Shown here: positions 1 to 5,902 of the stretch, piece by piece
How positions within the stretch are numbered: position 1 is the stretch's first letter
How the letters are laid out: each line of letters starts with the position of its first letter
Origin: Salinisphaeraceae bacterium UBA4764
GTDB taxonomy: Bacteria > Pseudomonadota > Gammaproteobacteria > Nevskiales > Salinisphaeraceae
Assembly (NCBI GenBank): GCA_002403445.1
Contig: DHHU01000040.1
Coordinates: forward strand, 1 to 14,158
DNA length: 14,158 nt
Direction of reading: 5' to 3'
Notes under the pieces: generated by a model
The model's input: only the letters and a program-made list of their open reading frames with translations
What the model was told of the DNA's origin: nothing
The model's database searches: none
Made by a program: the position numbers and the translations under genes

Positions 1-366
1 ATGAAACGCTACAGCGACGTCACCGGACGGGCGGATCGCCGGCAATTCTGGGGCTTTACCCTGGTCTACCTGGGGGTGGTGGTAGGATCCGCCATCTTGG
101 GCGGCGCGCTCGGGTTGACGATCACGTTGCCGTTGGGCGCCCCCAATTTGCCCGTAATCCGATTGGAGATCCTGGGGCCGCTGGTCGTGCTGTTGCACGT
201 TGTGCCCAACTGGGCGATAAGTTGTCGCCGGCTACACGATGTGGGGTGTAGTGCCTGGTTTCTGATTCTCGGTATATTCCCGTTGATCGGGCCGCTCATT
301 CTCATGGGGTTTTTTCTGTGGCCGGGCGAGGTCACAGAGAACACCTACGGTCCACCGCCCGCGTAA
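1..366 (+). CDS. DUF805 family small inner-membrane protein, possibly 5' truncated by the window edge
   Basis: The 121-residue product fits the DUF805 family of small membrane proteins, whose function is not established. Visible family marks are GRADRRQFW near residues 9-17, the RRLHDVG motif at 76-82 and a C-terminal NTYGPPP. Three hydrophobic stretches, about residues 20-42, 53-72 and 85-107, are likely membrane segments. The ATG is the first base of the window. Family members often carry roughly ten more residues before the GRA..R..FW motif, so the true start may lie upstream, and no ribosome binding site can be checked. The gene converges on hflD with only 8 bases between the stop codons. 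Family call is firm; biological role is unknown. Confidence 0.8.
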   Translation: MKRYSDVTGRADRRQFWGFTLVYLGVVVGSAILGGALGLTITLPLGAPNLPVIRLEILGPLVVLLHVVPNWAISCRRLHDVGCSAWFLILGIFPLIGPLILMGFFLWPGEVTENTYGPPPA

Positions 367-395
367 GCGGGAAATCAGGCGCCGCCGCCGGCGGC
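358..395. other. Two GC-rich hairpins at the DUF805/hflD convergent junction
   Basis: CCCGC (358-362) and GCGGG (367-371) form a 5-bp stem closed by a GTAA loop, which is a GNRA-type tetraloop and overlaps the DUF805 stop codon. Just beyond it, GCCGCC (381-386) pairs with GGCGGC (390-395) over a 3-base loop, inside the 3' end of hflD. Neither is followed by a clear T-run on either strand, so they are at best weak or factor-assisted transcription ends. The pairing is seen directly; a terminator role is a guess. Confidence 0.3.
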
Positions 396-1013
396 AATCC
401 GGTCGAGCGCGGCGATCAGGGCGCGCCGTCGCAAGAATAAACTCAGGAACTGGCCGCCGGTCTGTCGCCAAAGCACACCACAGCGTACTGCGGCCAGCAA
501 CTGCAACCGGACATAGGGCAGTACGTCAGGGTCAGCGAGGTAGTCACGGTTGCCTTGCAATACAATGCGGGGCCGAATATCGCTGACATTGTTCTGATAG
601 GCCGTGTTCAAGATGGCCGTGGCGTTGTCCGGGGGCGCGACCTTGGCGCGCTCGATGGCCACCGAGAGGTTGTGAAGAGCGGCGTCGTCTCGGCGCAGTC
701 GGGTTGCGACCTTCAGCACCTGTCCGATGTAGCGGGCGATGCGTTTGTCATCGTTTTGGGGCTCACTGTCGGTTTTGTTGCCGATCCACTGGCGGCGAAC
801 ATAGGCTAGCCCATCTTTGAGATTGCCCAGTTCGCCGAATACGTCGGCGGCGCTTTCAGGGTCGGTCGAGAATATGACCTGCCGCGCAATGCAGTGACGG
901 GCGGCGTAATCATGCCCGTCCACCGCCAGCTCGTGGGTGTAGAGCGCAAACTGCGACACGCCGGCTAGAGCCAGTACCTGATCAACCAGGGGATCGGTAT
1001 CGCTCTCACTCAT
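375..1013 (-). CDS. hflD: HflD family protein (high-frequency lysogenisation protein D homologue)
   Basis: The product has 212 residues, close to E. coli HflD (about 213). The best-matching stretch is the C-terminal half: IRPRIVLQG, then YVRLQLLAAVRCGVLWRQ and GGQFLSLFLRRR, which parallel the LGPRIQVTG and AVLWHQVGGGRLQLMFSR segments of the E. coli protein. E. coli HflD is a peripheral membrane protein that binds the phage lambda CII activator; its cellular role outside phage infection is unclear. The start is fixed by a 4-base ATGA overlap with the stop of mnmA, the same gene pair and order as in E. coli, so the two are almost certainly co-transcribed and translationally coupled. It is a conserved housekeeping neighbour and not evidence of a phage here. 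Confidence 0.85.
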   Translation of the reverse strand: MSESDTDPLVDQVLALAGVSQFALYTHELAVDGHDYAARHCIARQVIFSTDPESAADVFGELGNLKDGLAYVRRQWIGNKTDSEPQNDDKRIARYIGQVLKVATRLRRDDAALHNLSVAIERAKVAPPDNATAILNTAYQNNVSDIRPRIVLQGNRDYLADPDVLPYVRLQLLAAVRCGVLWRQTGGQFLSLFLRRRALIAALDRIAAGGGA

Positions 1014-2143
1014 GCGGCACTGGCGTTTGGGTTGCAGCCGACGGATACGTGTTGAATCTCGGCGGCGCCCAGACAGTGGTTGGCCTCATAGAGCACGGCA
1101 TACTGGCCTTCGGCAATCGCGCCGGGCGGCTCGTCAAATCGGATCTCCAACGCGTCGCCGTGAGGCAGCACTGTACAAGGGACTGCCGGCTGGCGATATC
1201 GAACCTGGGCAGCGCAGCGAAACGGCGCATCGGGCCTATCGATCAACCAGGTGGCATCAATCGCTGTCAGGCGCGTGGCCGTGAGGCGCGGGTGCTGTGG
1301 GTCTTGAGTGGCCCAGAGCGTATTATCGTCGCGGGTTTTATCGGCGACAAACCATGGCCCGTCATCGGCGCCCGACACACCGCCCAGGCCGAGGCCACGC
1401 CGCTGACCGATGGTATATAAATGCAGGCCACGATGCGCGCCGATCACGCCGCCATTCCGCGGTCCGCCGCTCGCGCGAATCGGGCCGGGGTTGGTGTCGA
1501 GATAGTGGCCGAGAAACTTTTCAAAGTTTCGTTCGCCGATAAAACATACGCCGGTACTGTCCGGTTTGTCGTGAACGTTGAATCCGGCGCGGCGGGCGCA
1601 GTCGCGAACGTCGTTTTTCATCATGTCGCCGAGTGGAAAAGTTGCGCGCGCGAGTGCTGCACGCGGCATGGCGGCCAGAAAATACGATTGATCCTTGCTC
1701 GGATCACGCCCACGGCACAGGGCCGGTTCCCCGTCAATGTGCTCGATACGGGCATAGTGGCCGGTCGCGACACGGTCGGCGCCGAGGCGCAGGGCATAGT
1801 TGAAAAACGCGCCAAACTTGATTTCACGGTTGCAGAGCACGTCAGGGTTCGGCGTGCGGCCCTCGCGAAGGCGATCAAGGAAGTAATTGAATACCCGCTG
1901 CTTGTAACTCGCGGCAAAATCCGCGCGATGGAGCGGGATATTCAACTGTCGGCAGACGGCGGCGGCGTCGTCGAAATCGGCCGATGCCTGGCATCGGCCG
2001 GCTTCATCATCATCCCAGTTGAACATGAACAGGGCCTCGACATCGGCGCCGGATTCCACCAGTGACAGCGCTGTCACGGCTGAATCTACGCCGCCGGACA
2101 AACCGACGATGATTTTTTCGCGGGCAGAGTGGGCAGTCGACAT
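1010..2143 (-). CDS. mnmA: tRNA-specific 2-thiouridylase MnmA
   Basis: The 377-residue enzyme makes 2-thiouridine at wobble position 34 of the tRNAs for Lys, Glu and Gln. It activates the uridine with ATP and takes sulfur from the IscS-TusABCDE relay. The PP-loop SGGVDS lies at residues 16-21. The two catalytic cysteines expected for the family are present: C104 in TPNPDVLCNREIKF and C200 in DSTGVCFIGER. GHYAR (128-132) and YTIGQRRGLGLGG further on are also family signatures. Length is typical. The ATG at 2143 begins MSTAHSAREK just before the PP-loop strand, as in homologues; only weak purine-rich sequence precedes it. The gene reads away from fabD and ends in a 4-base overlap with hflD. Start and identity look secure. 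Confidence 0.96.
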   Translation of the reverse strand: MSTAHSAREKIIVGLSGGVDSAVTALSLVESGADVEALFMFNWDDDEAGRCQASADFDDAAAVCRQLNIPLHRADFAASYKQRVFNYFLDRLREGRTPNPDVLCNREIKFGAFFNYALRLGADRVATGHYARIEHIDGEPALCRGRDPSKDQSYFLAAMPRAALARATFPLGDMMKNDVRDCARRAGFNVHDKPDSTGVCFIGERNFEKFLGHYLDTNPGPIRASGGPRNGGVIGAHRGLHLYTIGQRRGLGLGGVSGADDGPWFVADKTRDDNTLWATQDPQHPRLTATRLTAIDATWLIDRPDAPFRCAAQVRYRQPAVPCTVLPHGDALEIRFDEPPGAIAEGQYAVLYEANHCLGAAEIQHVSVGCNPNASAA

Positions 2144-2231
2144 GGTTGGAAGTCCACAGCACTGGCAAGTCGATCACCGGGCGCGCTACGGCGCCGGTCC
2201 TTCAGGATCAACTACCGGTATTTTGAAGCCA

Positions 2232-2260
2232 ATTATGAGTCACTGGCGGACACCTAACAA
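2232..2260 (-). promoter_or_regulatory. Candidate sigma-70 promoter for mnmA-hflD
   Basis: Read on the minus strand, TTGTTA (2260-2255) and CATAAT (2237-2232) are separated by 17 bases. They match the -35 and -10 consensus at 4 of 6 and 5 of 6 positions. Transcription would begin near 2225 and leave a leader of about 80 bases before the mnmA ATG. It is the best match I found in the divergent mnmA-fabD region. Found by eye only. Confidence 0.45.
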
Positions 2261-2383
2261 CGTCGGGCACCCCGCTTTTAGGGCGCAAAGCAAAATCCAG
2301 CCGGTACATCATCTCCCAAGGTTGTATGGCGAAAGCAGTCTGGCTTGCGTATCCTCGGTGTGCAATCAACGGCATCAGCAATG

Positions 2384-2390
2384 AAGAGGA
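2384..2390 (+). promoter_or_regulatory. Ribosome binding site that supports the fabD TTG start
   Basis: AAGAGGA lies 10 bases before the TTG at 2401. The nearest in-frame ATG (2413) would be 22 bases away, which is too far, so the site argues for the TTG. The same AAGAGGA sequence precedes fabG. Confidence 0.6.
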
Positions 2391-2400
2391 CGGCTAGATT

Positions 2401-3339
2401 TTGCAGGCCGCGATGCTATTTCCGGGTCAAGGAGCGCAGTCGGTCGGCATGCTCGACGGTTTGGCGGCCGATCATCCGGTCATCCATGACACACTTACAC
2501 AAGCCAGTGAGGTTCTGGGATATGACGTTGCCGATGTCATCACCCACGGCCCGGCGGACAAACTGGATCAAACCGCCTATACCCAGCCTTTGATGCTGGC
2601 GGCCGATGTCGCGGTCTATCAGGCATGGCGGGCGGCCGGCGGACCGGCTCCAGCTTATGTGGCCGGACATAGCCTCGGCGAATATGCGGCCCTGGTTGCG
2701 GCCGGAACACTGTCATTTGCCGACGCATTGCGCGTTACGTCGAAGCGCGCAACGGCCATGACCGATGCGGTGGCCGGTGTTGATATTGCTATGGCTGCGA
2801 TCATCGGCCTCGACGATGCCACTGTTCAAAAAGCCTGTGATCGGGCCGCACAAGCAACGGATGCCGTGGTTTCACCGGCCAACTACAACGCGCCGCTTCA
2901 GGTAGTGATTGCCGGCCAGGCCGACGCAGTGACCAATGCGTCCGAGCAGGCACGCCAATTGGGCGCGCGCATGGTCCGCCCAATCGCCGTCAGTGTGCCT
3001 TCCCACTGTGCCTTGATGCGGCCGGCGACCGGCGCGCTCGAATCGGCCCTGGGGGCGGCTGATATGCAACCGCCGAGCATGTGGCTGTTGCACAACGTGG
3101 ACGCCCAACCACGCGCCGATACTGAGGCCATCAAACAGGCACTTTGCGACCAGTTATGGCAGCCGGTTCACTGGGTGCGCTGCGTCGAGCAGATGCGCGA
3201 CGCCGGTGTTGACGTGTTCCTTGAATGCGGCCCGGGCCGCGTACTGGCAGGCTTGAATAAACGCATCGATAAATCGCTGACGACAGTCTCGCTGGGCGAG
3301 CCAGGAACATTCTTGCAAGCCGTCAGTGAAGCCGCTTGA
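2401..3339 (+). CDS. fabD: Malonyl-CoA:ACP transacylase FabD
   Basis: The 312-residue cytosolic enzyme moves malonyl groups from CoA to holo-ACP, supplying the elongation substrate of type II fatty acid synthesis. The N-terminal FPGQGAQ motif is at residues 7-13, the nucleophile S91 sits in GHSLGE (89-94), a conserved-type Arg is at R116, and the catalytic His is H202 in VPSHCALM. Length is close to E. coli FabD (309). A TTG start at 2401 is preferred because of its ribosome binding site; the alternative ATG at 2413 would remove four residues right before the first strand. It is the first gene of the fab run here, divergent from mnmA, and fabG follows within about 20 bases. Confidence 0.95.
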   Translation: MQAAMLFPGQGAQSVGMLDGLAADHPVIHDTLTQASEVLGYDVADVITHGPADKLDQTAYTQPLMLAADVAVYQAWRAAGGPAPAYVAGHSLGEYAALVAAGTLSFADALRVTSKRATAMTDAVAGVDIAMAAIIGLDDATVQKACDRAAQATDAVVSPANYNAPLQVVIAGQADAVTNASEQARQLGARMVRPIAVSVPSHCALMRPATGALESALGAADMQPPSMWLLHNVDAQPRADTEAIKQALCDQLWQPVHWVRCVEQMRDAGVDVFLECGPGRVLAGLNKRIDKSLTTVSLGEPGTFLQAVSEAA

Positions 3340-3344
3340 ACATC

Positions 3345-3352
3345 AAGAGGAA
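3345..3352 (+). promoter_or_regulatory. Ribosome binding site that sets the fabG start at TTG 3360
   Basis: AAGAGGAA ends 7 bases before the TTG at 3360. If translation began at the earlier in-frame TTG at 3336, which overlaps the fabD stop codon, this strong site would be buried inside the coding sequence. Confidence 0.65.
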
Positions 3353-3359
3353 TTCGGCT

Positions 3360-4121
3360 TTGCACAAAACCGATTTGAGTCTCGAAGGACGCGTTGCTCT
3401 GGTAACCGGTGCAACGCGTGGTATTGGCGCGGCCATCAGCCAACGCTTGGCCGCCAACGGGGCGTGTGTTGTAGGCACGGCGACCACTGAATCGGGCGCG
3501 CAAAACATCGGTCAAAATTTGGCCGGCGCGCCCATGCCGGGTGTCGGACAGGTATTGGACGTGACCAATCCAACCAGTGTTGACAATCTGTTCAAAGAGA
3601 TCAAAGCCGCCGTGGGCCTTCCTTCGATTGTGGTCAATAATGCCGCCGTAACGCGCGACGGGTTGGCACTCCGGATGCCGGAAGCGGATTGGGCGGCAGT
3701 GATCGAGGCCAACCTAAGCGGTGTCTACCGGGTTTCAAAATCGGCCCTCCGCGGGCTGATGAAATCCGGACAGGGCCGAATTGTGAACATATCCTCCGTG
3801 GTTGGACAGTCCGGGAACCCGGGCCAGATCAACTACAGCGCAGCCAAGGCTGGCGTGTTGGGACTGACGCGTTCACTGGCGCGCGAACTGGGGTCGCGTC
3901 AGGTCACGGTCAATGCGGTAGCGCCGGGTTTCATTGACACCGACATGACGCGAGCACTGGATGACGGGGCCCGCGATCGGATGCTCGAACAAATTCCGCT
4001 CGGGCGTCTGGGCGCAGCCGAAGAGGTCGCCGACGCGGTGGCTTTTCTGGTTTCGCCGGCGGCCGGTTATATCACGGGCGAGACGCTGTCGATCAATGGT
4101 GGCCTGCATATGGGCGGTTGA
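3360..4121 (+). CDS. fabG: 3-oxoacyl-ACP reductase FabG
   Basis: This 253-residue short-chain dehydrogenase reduces beta-ketoacyl-ACP to 3-hydroxyacyl-ACP with NADPH, the first reduction step of each elongation cycle. The nucleotide-binding TGATRGIG motif is at residues 16-23, NNAAV at 93-97, and the catalytic set appears complete: N118, S146 (in NISSVVG), Y159 and K163 (in NYSAAKAG). The C-terminus ends in GLHMGG, as usual. I chose TTG 3360 for its ribosome binding site. TTG 3336 would add eight residues, and TTG 3375, giving MSLEGRVALVTG, fits the family consensus but has no binding site. E. coli FabG has 244 residues. The gene lies directly after fabD; acpP follows after a 147-base gap. 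Confidence 0.95.
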   Translation: MHKTDLSLEGRVALVTGATRGIGAAISQRLAANGACVVGTATTESGAQNIGQNLAGAPMPGVGQVLDVTNPTSVDNLFKEIKAAVGLPSIVVNNAAVTRDGLALRMPEADWAAVIEANLSGVYRVSKSALRGLMKSGQGRIVNISSVVGQSGNPGQINYSAAKAGVLGLTRSLARELGSRQVTVNAVAPGFIDTDMTRALDDGARDRMLEQIPLGRLGAAEEVADAVAFLVSPAAGYITGETLSINGGLHMGG

Positions 4122-4157
4122 TAATGCCACTTTTAGTCCGGTCCATTGCGATAGTGC

Positions 4158-4187
4158 TTGGCGGTCGTCGGAAAACTTATCTAGAAT
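4158..4187 (+). promoter_or_regulatory. Candidate sigma-70 promoter for acpP
   Basis: TTGGCG (4158-4163) and TAGAAT (4182-4187) are 18 bases apart and match the -35 and -10 consensus at 4 of 6 and 5 of 6 positions. They lie in the unusually AT-rich gap between fabG and acpP, and would give a leader of about 75 bases. An additional promoter before acpP is known in E. coli and fits the need for very high ACP levels. Found by eye only. Confidence 0.5.
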
Positions 4188-4256
4188 AATCCGCTGTTTG
4201 GTTAAAACTAACGGGCCTAGTGCCGTTCCAAGTAGGCAATATACCCTGCGAGTTGA

Positions 4257-4262
4257 AAGGAG
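4257..4262 (+). promoter_or_regulatory. Strong ribosome binding site of acpP
   Basis: AAGGAG, a near-perfect Shine-Dalgarno sequence, ends 6 bases before the acpP ATG. It is the best ribosome binding site in the window, as expected for one of the most abundant cell proteins. Confidence 0.75.
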
Positions 4263-4268
4263 AGAAAA

Positions 4269-4508
4269 ATGAGTAGCGTGGAAGAACGAGTCCAAAAAAT
4301 CATCGCCGAACAGTTGTCGGTCAGTGACGACCAAGTGACTTCAGAGGCATCGTTTGTCGATGATCTGGGCGCTGATTCTCTGGATACGGTCGAACTGGTG
4401 ATGGCACTCGAGGAAGAATTCGAGATCGATATCCCCGACGAGGAAGCCGAGAAAATTGTCAAGGTTCAGGACGCCGTCGACTACATCAAGGTCAACGCGT
4501 CAGAATAG
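4269..4508 (+). CDS. acpP: Acyl carrier protein AcpP
   Basis: This 79-residue acidic protein carries the growing acyl chain on a 4'-phosphopantetheine arm and also donates acyl groups for phospholipid and lipid A synthesis. The prosthetic-group site is S37 in the GADSLDTVELVMALEE motif. The sequence shows the usual helix pattern, acidic helix II and the FEIDIPDEEAEKI segment. Length is standard (E. coli 78). ATG at 4269 with a strong ribosome binding site leaves no doubt about the start. A promoter candidate lies upstream and a bipartite hairpin follows the stop, so it may be expressed partly as a separate short transcript. Confidence 0.98.
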   Translation: MSSVEERVQKIIAEQLSVSDDQVTSEASFVDDLGADSLDTVELVMALEEEFEIDIPDEEAEKIVKVQDAVDYIKVNASE

Positions 4509-4519
4509 TCTCTCCCCGA

Positions 4520-4561
4520 CCGTCGAAGGCCGGCATTCTTGTGCGCTGCCGGGACCGACGG
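4520..4561 (+). terminator. Bipartite hairpin after acpP, possible partial terminator or processing site
   Basis: CCGTCG (4520-4525) pairs with CGACGG (4556-4561), and inside it CCGGC (4530-4534) pairs with GCCGG (4548-4552), separated by a 4/3-base internal loop and closed by a 13-base loop. It begins 11 bases after the acpP stop. No T-run follows, so it is not a classical intrinsic terminator; it could reduce read-through into fabF or protect the acpP message. The pairing is seen; the role is inferred. Confidence 0.4.
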
Positions 4562-4611
4562 ATTCGCAGGGACGTTACAAGGGCCCGGGTTACTGTATGG
4601 GCCTTAACTGC

Positions 4612-4616
4612 AGGGG
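4612..4616 (+). promoter_or_regulatory. Ribosome binding site supporting the fabF TTG start
   Basis: AGGGG ends 6 bases before TTG 4623. No in-frame ATG or GTG lies close enough to use it. Confidence 0.55.
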
Positions 4617-4622
4617 CGATAA

Positions 4623-5864
4623 TTGAGACAAAAGCGTGTAGCCATTACTGGTTTGGGTTTGGTCACACCGGTTGGGCTCGACGTGGAATCGAGCTGGCAG
4701 TCTTTGATTGCGGGTCGTAGTGGTATTACCACGATCGACACCTTCGACGTTGACAAATTCTCGACCCGGTTCGGCGGACCGATACGTGGTTTCGATCCAT
4801 CTTTATACATGCCGGCCAAGTCCATCAAACGCTTCGATCCGTTTGTGCATTACGGTGTGGCGGCCGCGGTTCAGGCGGTTGAAGACAGTGGCTATCCGTT
4901 GGCCGCAGAACAAAACGATCGCGTAGGTGTAGCGGTCGGTTCGGGAATCGGGGGGATCAGCACCATTCACAAGACTTGCGTGGCGTTTCACGAAGCCGAT
5001 TCCAATCCTAAGAAGGTTTCGCCGTTTTTTATTCCCAGCAGCATCGCCAATATGGCGGCCGGCCAGATCTCTATTCAACTGCGCCTGAATGGACCCAATA
5101 TCGCGGCCGTGTCGGCCTGCACCACAGGGGTCCACAACATGGGCCTGGCTGCCCGCATGATTGCAGCGGGTGACGCCGACGCTATGGTGGCCGGCGGTTG
5201 TGAAATGGCCGTGAACCCAATCGGACTGTCCGGGTTTTGTGCCGCCAAGGCACTGTCACAGCGTAATGACGATCCCGAAGCTGCCAGCCGGCCCTGGGAC
5301 GCCGAGCGCGATGGTTTTGTGTTGTCGGACGGCGCCGGTGTGGTGATGATGGAAGATCTGGACAGCGCGCGCGAGCGCGGTGCGCCGATCTACGGTGAGT
5401 TGGTCGGGTTTGGCATGAGTGGCGATGCACATCACATTACCGTGCCCAGCGGTCATGGCGCACGCGAGTGTATGCGCAACGCCATCCGCGACGCCGAAAT
5501 CGAACCGGACCGCATCAACTACGTCAACGCCCACGGTACGTCAACGTCCGCGGGTGATGTCGTTGAAAGCGCTGCCATAGAATCAGTACTCGGCGATGCG
5601 GCCTATCGAACTGCCGTCAGCTCCACCAAGTCGATGACCGGGCACATGCTCGGGGCGGCCGGATCTGCTGAAGCGATCTTCACCTTATTGGCCATGCGCG
5701 ATCAACTGGCACCGCCGACAATCAACCTTGATCATCCGGACGAAGGCTGTCATTTGGACTACGTTCCGGGCGAAGCCCGCGCCATGCCCATAGACTATGC
5801 GCTAACGAACTCGTTCGGCTTCGGCGGCACCAATGGCAGTCTGGTGTTCCGCCGCCTCGATTGA
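4623..5864 (+). CDS. fabF: 3-oxoacyl-ACP synthase II FabF (KAS II)
   Basis: The 413-residue condensing enzyme joins malonyl-ACP to acyl-ACP and, in E. coli, extends palmitoleate to cis-vaccenate. The thiolase-fold catalytic triad is complete: C166 in VSACTTG, H304 in NAHGTSTSAGD and H341 in STKSMTGHMLGAAGS, with K336 in the same motif. The gatekeeper-type SFGFGGTNGSLVF ending is also present. Length matches E. coli FabF (413). The start is TTG 4623, giving MRQKRVAITGLG, which matches the family N-terminus exactly and has AGGGG in front. It follows acpP after 114 bases and leads into the pabB-pabC run. Confidence 0.96.
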   Translation: MRQKRVAITGLGLVTPVGLDVESSWQSLIAGRSGITTIDTFDVDKFSTRFGGPIRGFDPSLYMPAKSIKRFDPFVHYGVAAAVQAVEDSGYPLAAEQNDRVGVAVGSGIGGISTIHKTCVAFHEADSNPKKVSPFFIPSSIANMAAGQISIQLRLNGPNIAAVSACTTGVHNMGLAARMIAAGDADAMVAGGCEMAVNPIGLSGFCAAKALSQRNDDPEAASRPWDAERDGFVLSDGAGVVMMEDLDSARERGAPIYGELVGFGMSGDAHHITVPSGHGARECMRNAIRDAEIEPDRINYVNAHGTSTSAGDVVESAAIESVLGDAAYRTAVSSTKSMTGHMLGAAGSAEAIFTLLAMRDQLAPPTINLDHPDEGCHLDYVPGEARAMPIDYALTNSFGFGGTNGSLVFRRLD

Positions 5865-5902
5865 CTGGTCCCGACGACGCGGCGAGCCGCAATCATCCGC
5901 GA

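Larger units (their letters stand above)
2144..2400. other. Divergent intergenic region between mnmA and fabD
   Basis: This 257-base gap must hold the promoters of both the mnmA-hflD pair and the fab genes. Apart from the minus-strand promoter candidate and the fabD ribosome binding site I see no convincing fabD promoter, no tRNA, no clear terminator and no credible small gene. The rpmF-plsX-fabH genes that commonly precede fabD in gammaproteobacteria are not here. Short open frames crossing the gap have no start signals or recognisable product. Confidence 0.5.

Noticed and set aside
375..1013. HflD as a sign of a prophage or phage-defence locus
   Set aside because: hflD next to mnmA is a conserved chromosomal pair; no phage, toxin-antitoxin, restriction or CRISPR gene is present.
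1421..2065. 214-residue plus-strand open frame opposite mnmA
   Set aside because: It lies entirely antisense to a clear mnmA, shows no recognisable motif, and is explained by the high GC content that removes stop codons.
5862..5878. Possible FadR-like operator at ACTGGTCCCGAC near the fabF stop
   Set aside because: Only one half resembles the TGGTCNGACC core and the spacing is wrong; the position within an operon also argues against it.
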